A DNA stretch of 6,802 bases, taken from JBBDXS01 sp964418365. GTDB lineage: Bacteria; Chloroflexota; Dehalococcoidia; DSTF01; RBG-16-68-14. Positions 4,670-6,802 of the stretch are shown here, piece after piece. The notes below the pieces were generated by a model that had not been told where the DNA came from, did not search any database, and worked only from the letters and a program-made list of their open reading frames with translations. The stretch spans positions 1 through 6,802 of the forward strand of contig CAYQLM010000124.1 in the NCBI GenBank assembly GCA_964418365.1. The letters run 5' to 3'. Numbering within the stretch: position 1 is the stretch's first letter; the number at the start of each line of letters is the position of its first letter. A program made the translations under genes and the position numbers.

Positions 4670-5851
4670 ATGAGCACTCGAATGCAGGTACTGGTGGGAA
4701 CGCGCAAGGGAGCGTTCATCTACAAGTCGGATGAGAAGCGGCAGAGCTGGGAGATCACACAGCCCCTCTTGGCGGGCTGGCAGATCTTCCATATGGTGGC
4801 CGACTCTCGCTCCGATCCGCCCCGGCTGTATGCCGCCGCAAACAACCCGTGGTGGGGGCCATCGATCGCGAAGAGCACAGACGGCGGCAAGACGTGGGAC
4901 CAGCGATCGCCTGGCCTCGGCCATCCGCCGGACATGGGCCTCACGATCGAGAACGTGTGGTTCGTAAAGCCTGGCCACGACACAGAGCCGGGCGTGGTCT
5001 ACGCGGGCACCCAGCCGGCCGGCCTCTTTCGCAGCGACGACTACGGCGAATCGTGGTCGTCCGTCGAGAGCATCAACCGGCATGAGTTCCGCTCGTTCTT
5101 CCAGGGCATCGGCGAGTCGCCGCAGGCCCGATCGCCGCTGCACTCAATCGAGATCGATCCGCGCGATGCCGCGCACATATACCTCGCGGTGAGCGGCGGC
5201 GGATCGTACGAAACGAAAGACGGCGGCAAGAGCTGGCAGATCTTCTCGCACCGGGCGACGCCGGCGGAGCCGCGCAAGGAGATGTTCGTCTCGCAGGCGC
5301 TCTCGAGCGTGCCGCCGGGAGTCGATCCGGCCGCCGTGTGGGACATGCACAAGCTGGTGCTCGACACGAAGAACCCGGACCGGCTGTGGACGCAGGCGCA
5401 CACGGGCGTCTTCCGCTCCGATGACGGTGGACAGAATTGGGAAGACGTGACGCCGTCGCCGCTGGAGACGGTGGTGCGGCCCGCTGCGCCGACGCCAGGG
5501 CTCCTAGCCTTCCACGGCTTCCCGATCGCGGTCACGCGGCGCGAGCCGGACGCGGCGTACTTGCTGCCGCTCCAGGCCGATGACTTTCGCGCCTGCCCGG
5601 GCCAGTTCGCCGTGTACCGCACGCGCGACGGCGGCCGGAGCTGGCAGCCGCTCACGAACGGACTGCCCGGCCCGCACGATTACCAGAGCGCGTATCGCGA
5701 AGGGATGGACACGGACGGCCTCGAACCCGAGGGCGTCTACGTCGGCACCAGCAACGGCGCGATATACGCCAGCATCGACAGCGGCGACCGCTGGCAGCGG
5801 CTGCCGGGCACGCTGCCACCCATACTTTCAGTGACTTGCGCGGTGTACTGA
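4670..5851 (+). CDS. BNR/Asp-box repeat beta-propeller protein (sialidase-like fold)
   Basis: A 393-residue protein with six clear Asp-box motifs of the S-x-D-x-G-x-x-W type: STDGGKTW (69-76), SDDYGESW (122-129), TKDGGKSW (182-189), SDDGGQNW (250-257), TRDGGRSW (318-325) and SIDSGDRW (368-375), plus a degenerate one, SDEKRQSW (20-27). Seven units suit a seven-bladed propeller closed by the C-terminal strand. There is no signal peptide or membrane segment, so the protein is probably cytosolic, unlike secreted sialidases; databases often label such proteins 'glycosyl hydrolase' or 'exo-alpha-sialidase', but I see no catalytic Arg triad that would support that. ATG 4670 is chosen because GGAGGT lies at 4658-4663; GTG 4664 is in frame but directly abuts that site. 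It follows the sigma gene by 37 bases, with no evident functional link. Role unknown. Confidence 0.85.
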   Translation: MSTRMQVLVGTRKGAFIYKSDEKRQSWEITQPLLAGWQIFHMVADSRSDPPRLYAAANNPWWGPSIAKSTDGGKTWDQRSPGLGHPPDMGLTIENVWFVKPGHDTEPGVVYAGTQPAGLFRSDDYGESWSSVESINRHEFRSFFQGIGESPQARSPLHSIEIDPRDAAHIYLAVSGGGSYETKDGGKSWQIFSHRATPAEPRKEMFVSQALSSVPPGVDPAAVWDMHKLVLDTKNPDRLWTQAHTGVFRSDDGGQNWEDVTPSPLETVVRPAAPTPGLLAFHGFPIAVTRREPDAAYLLPLQADDFRACPGQFAVYRTRDGGRSWQPLTNGLPGPHDYQSAYREGMDTDGLEPEGVYVGTSNGAIYASIDSGDRWQRLPGTLPPILSVTCAVY

Positions 5852-5860
5852 TCTGCTGTA

Positions 5861-5880
5861 CCGCACCATGAATGGTGCGG
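5861..5880 (+). terminator. Perfect 8-bp hairpin after the propeller gene
   Basis: CCGCACCA (5861-5868) and TGGTGCGG (5873-5880) are exact reverse complements around a TGAA tetraloop, starting ten bases after the stop codon. Position and GC-rich stem suit a transcription terminator, but no T-run follows (CATGAGTC), so it may act only as a weak or RNA-stabilising hairpin. Being palindromic it could equally be an operator for the downstream gene. Confidence 0.45.
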
Positions 5881-5926
5881 CATGAGTCTAAGCACCACTC
5901 AATGAGCCCATCGGCATGGAGCACTG

Positions 5927-5953
5927 TTGGCACATGCGCCGCTGCGCTACAGT
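5927..5953 (+). promoter_or_regulatory. Candidate housekeeping promoter of the alcohol dehydrogenase gene
   Basis: TTGGCA at 5927-5932 and TACAGT at 5948-5953 are separated by 15 bases; taking TGTTGG (5925-5930) as -35 gives 17 bases. Transcription would start near 5960, leaving a leader of about 25 bases with AAAGGAG at 5974-5980, four bases ahead of the ATG. A TGTCGA at 5969-5974 in this leader has no partner -10 and is not an ECF42 box. Confidence 0.4.
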
Positions 5954-5984
5954 GCAAACCCGGTCGTTTGTCGAAAGGAGCCCT

Positions 5985-6802
5985 ATGAAGGCCGCTGTAC
6001 TACGAGAAGTCAACAAGCCGCTGGTGATCGAGGACGCCACGCTGGACAAGGTGGGTAACGGGCAGGTGCTTGTGAAGACGGCGGCGTCCGGCGTCTGCCA
6101 CAGCGACCTGCACTTCGTGGATGGCGTCTGGCCGGTTCCCCTTCCGGCCGTGCTCGGCCATGAGGCCGCGGGCGTCGTCGAGCAGGTCGGCCCCGGCGTG
6201 ACGTACGTCGAGCCGGGCGACCACGTGGTGCTCTCGTTCATCCCGATGTGCGGCGCCTGCCGGTATTGCGCCAGCGGACAGCCGTACCTCTGCACACAGG
6301 GGCGCACGCGCACCCAGACGATCCACATCGGCGAGCAAGCGATCGCGCCGTTCCTGTCGATGTCATCGTTCGCCGAGTACATGCTCGTGCCGGAGGACGG
6401 CCTGGTGAAGATCCGCAAGGACATGCCGCTCGACAAGGCGGCGCTGGTCGGCTGCGGCGTGATGACCGGCGTCGGTGCCGCGATCAACACGGCGAAAGTG
6501 GAGCCGGGCACGTGGTGCGCCGTGATCGGCACGGGCGGCGTCGGGCTGAACGTGATCCAGGGCTGCGCGCTCGCCGGCGCGGAGAAAATCATCGCGATCG
6601 ACGTGCACCCGAACAAGCTCGAGATGGCGCGCGAGTTCGGCGCGACACACTTCATCAACGCGAAGAACGAGGATCCCGTCGCGAAGGTGCAGGAGCTCAC
6701 GGGAGGCGGCGCCGACTACGCGTTCGAGGTGATCGGCCTGCCTTCGGCGATCACGCAGGCGTTCAACATGATCCGGCGCGGCGGCAAGGCGGTCGTCGTC
6801 GG
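5985..6802 (+). CDS. Zinc-dependent alcohol dehydrogenase (MDR family), 3'-truncated
   Basis: ATG 5985, with AAAGGAG four bases upstream, opens MKAAVLREVNKPLVIED; 272 residues are visible of a usual 360-380 before the window ends. The catalytic zinc ligands are present as C38 (GVCHSD), H59-E60 (GHEAAG) and C157 (VGCGVMTG). The structural zinc lobe has C89, C92, C95 and C103 (CGACRYC then LC). The Rossmann motif GTGGVG (182-187) is followed by AIDVHPNKL with D206, which favours NAD(H) over NADP(H). This pattern matches the class III/NDMA-dependent-like branch of cytosolic medium-chain dehydrogenases, which oxidise alcohols or reduce aldehydes; the substrate cannot be told. The gene appears to have its own promoter and is not obviously tied to the sigma cluster. 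Confidence 0.92.
   Translation, partial: MKAAVLREVNKPLVIEDATLDKVGNGQVLVKTAASGVCHSDLHFVDGVWPVPLPAVLGHEAAGVVEQVGPGVTYVEPGDHVVLSFIPMCGACRYCASGQPYLCTQGRTRTQTIHIGEQAIAPFLSMSSFAEYMLVPEDGLVKIRKDMPLDKAALVGCGVMTGVGAAINTAKVEPGTWCAVIGTGGVGLNVIQGCALAGAEKIIAIDVHPNKLEMAREFGATHFINAKNEDPVAKVQELTGGGADYAFEVIGLPSAITQAFNMIRRGGKAVVV

Noticed and set aside
2749..4719. Long open frame of 656 codons on the minus strand
   Set aside because: It is antisense to the DinB-like and sigma genes; its length reflects high GC with few stops, and its Arg/Ala/His-rich sequence matches no family I recognise.
5969..5995. TGTCGA just before the dehydrogenase gene as an ECF42 box
   Set aside because: It overlaps the ribosome binding site, no -10 partner lies at the right distance, and transcription would begin inside the gene.
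6355..6381. TGTCGA in the dehydrogenase gene
   Set aside because: Internal to coding sequence and lacking the CGTC partner.
5888..6700. Minus-strand open frame of 270 codons opposite the dehydrogenase
   Set aside because: The + strand has a complete set of zinc and NAD motifs; the antisense translation is Ser/Thr/Pro-rich with no recognisable domain.
1..6802. CRISPR arrays, tRNA or rRNA genes, insertion sequences
   Set aside because: I saw no direct-repeat arrays, tRNA-like cloverleaf sequences, rRNA segments or transposase frames in either strand.

Overview
This is a GC-rich, densely packed bacterial window in which every gene lies on the + strand. The taxon cannot be fixed from sequence alone. 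High GC, frequent GTG/TTG starts, an ECF42-type sigma factor, a short CCTTCGACTACGCTCAGGG-type repeat inserted in a coding region, and an SAR202/Dehalococcoidia-like CoA-ligase sequence together suggest an environmental Chloroflexota or similar high-GC lineage. That assignment is inference.

Layout. (1) Positions 1-1319 hold the 3' part of an ADP-forming acyl-CoA synthetase alpha-type subunit, cut by the left edge. (2) Positions 1320-1691 are a regulatory interval with two matching promoter-like boxes (TGTCGA, 17 bases, CGTC) and, between them, a small ORF with a good ribosome binding site. (3) Positions 1692-3324 hold a tight cluster of three tandem DGPF/YCII-like proteins followed by a DinB-like protein, with gaps of 10-22 bases and Shine-Dalgarno sequences at each start. 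(4) Positions 3346-4632 encode an ECF42-type sigma factor with a long C-terminal extension; its GTG sits at the distance expected of a leaderless start. (5) Positions 4670-5851 encode a cytosolic-looking BNR/Asp-box beta-propeller, followed by a strong hairpin. (6) Positions 5985 to the right edge hold a zinc-dependent alcohol dehydrogenase, truncated by the window end.

The coherent system is the middle block. ECF42 sigma factors are known to sit beside DGPF-protein genes and, as I recall from work in Streptomyces, to recognise a promoter with TGTCGA at -35 and CG(A/T)C at -10. Both boxes in the interval fit that rule with identical 17-base spacing. The likely circuit is that the sigma factor at 3346 turns on the three DGPF genes and the DinB-like gene from box 2, and the small ORF (possibly the whole block) from box 1. 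The signal sensed and the biochemical job of the DGPF proteins are unknown. The flanking CoA synthetase, propeller and dehydrogenase look like separate metabolic genes.

The main oddities are the two copies of the sigma-type box, the small ORF between them, an in-frame 24-base repeat-like insertion in the sigma factor just ahead of region 4, and a DGPF paralogue whose signature reads DGLF.
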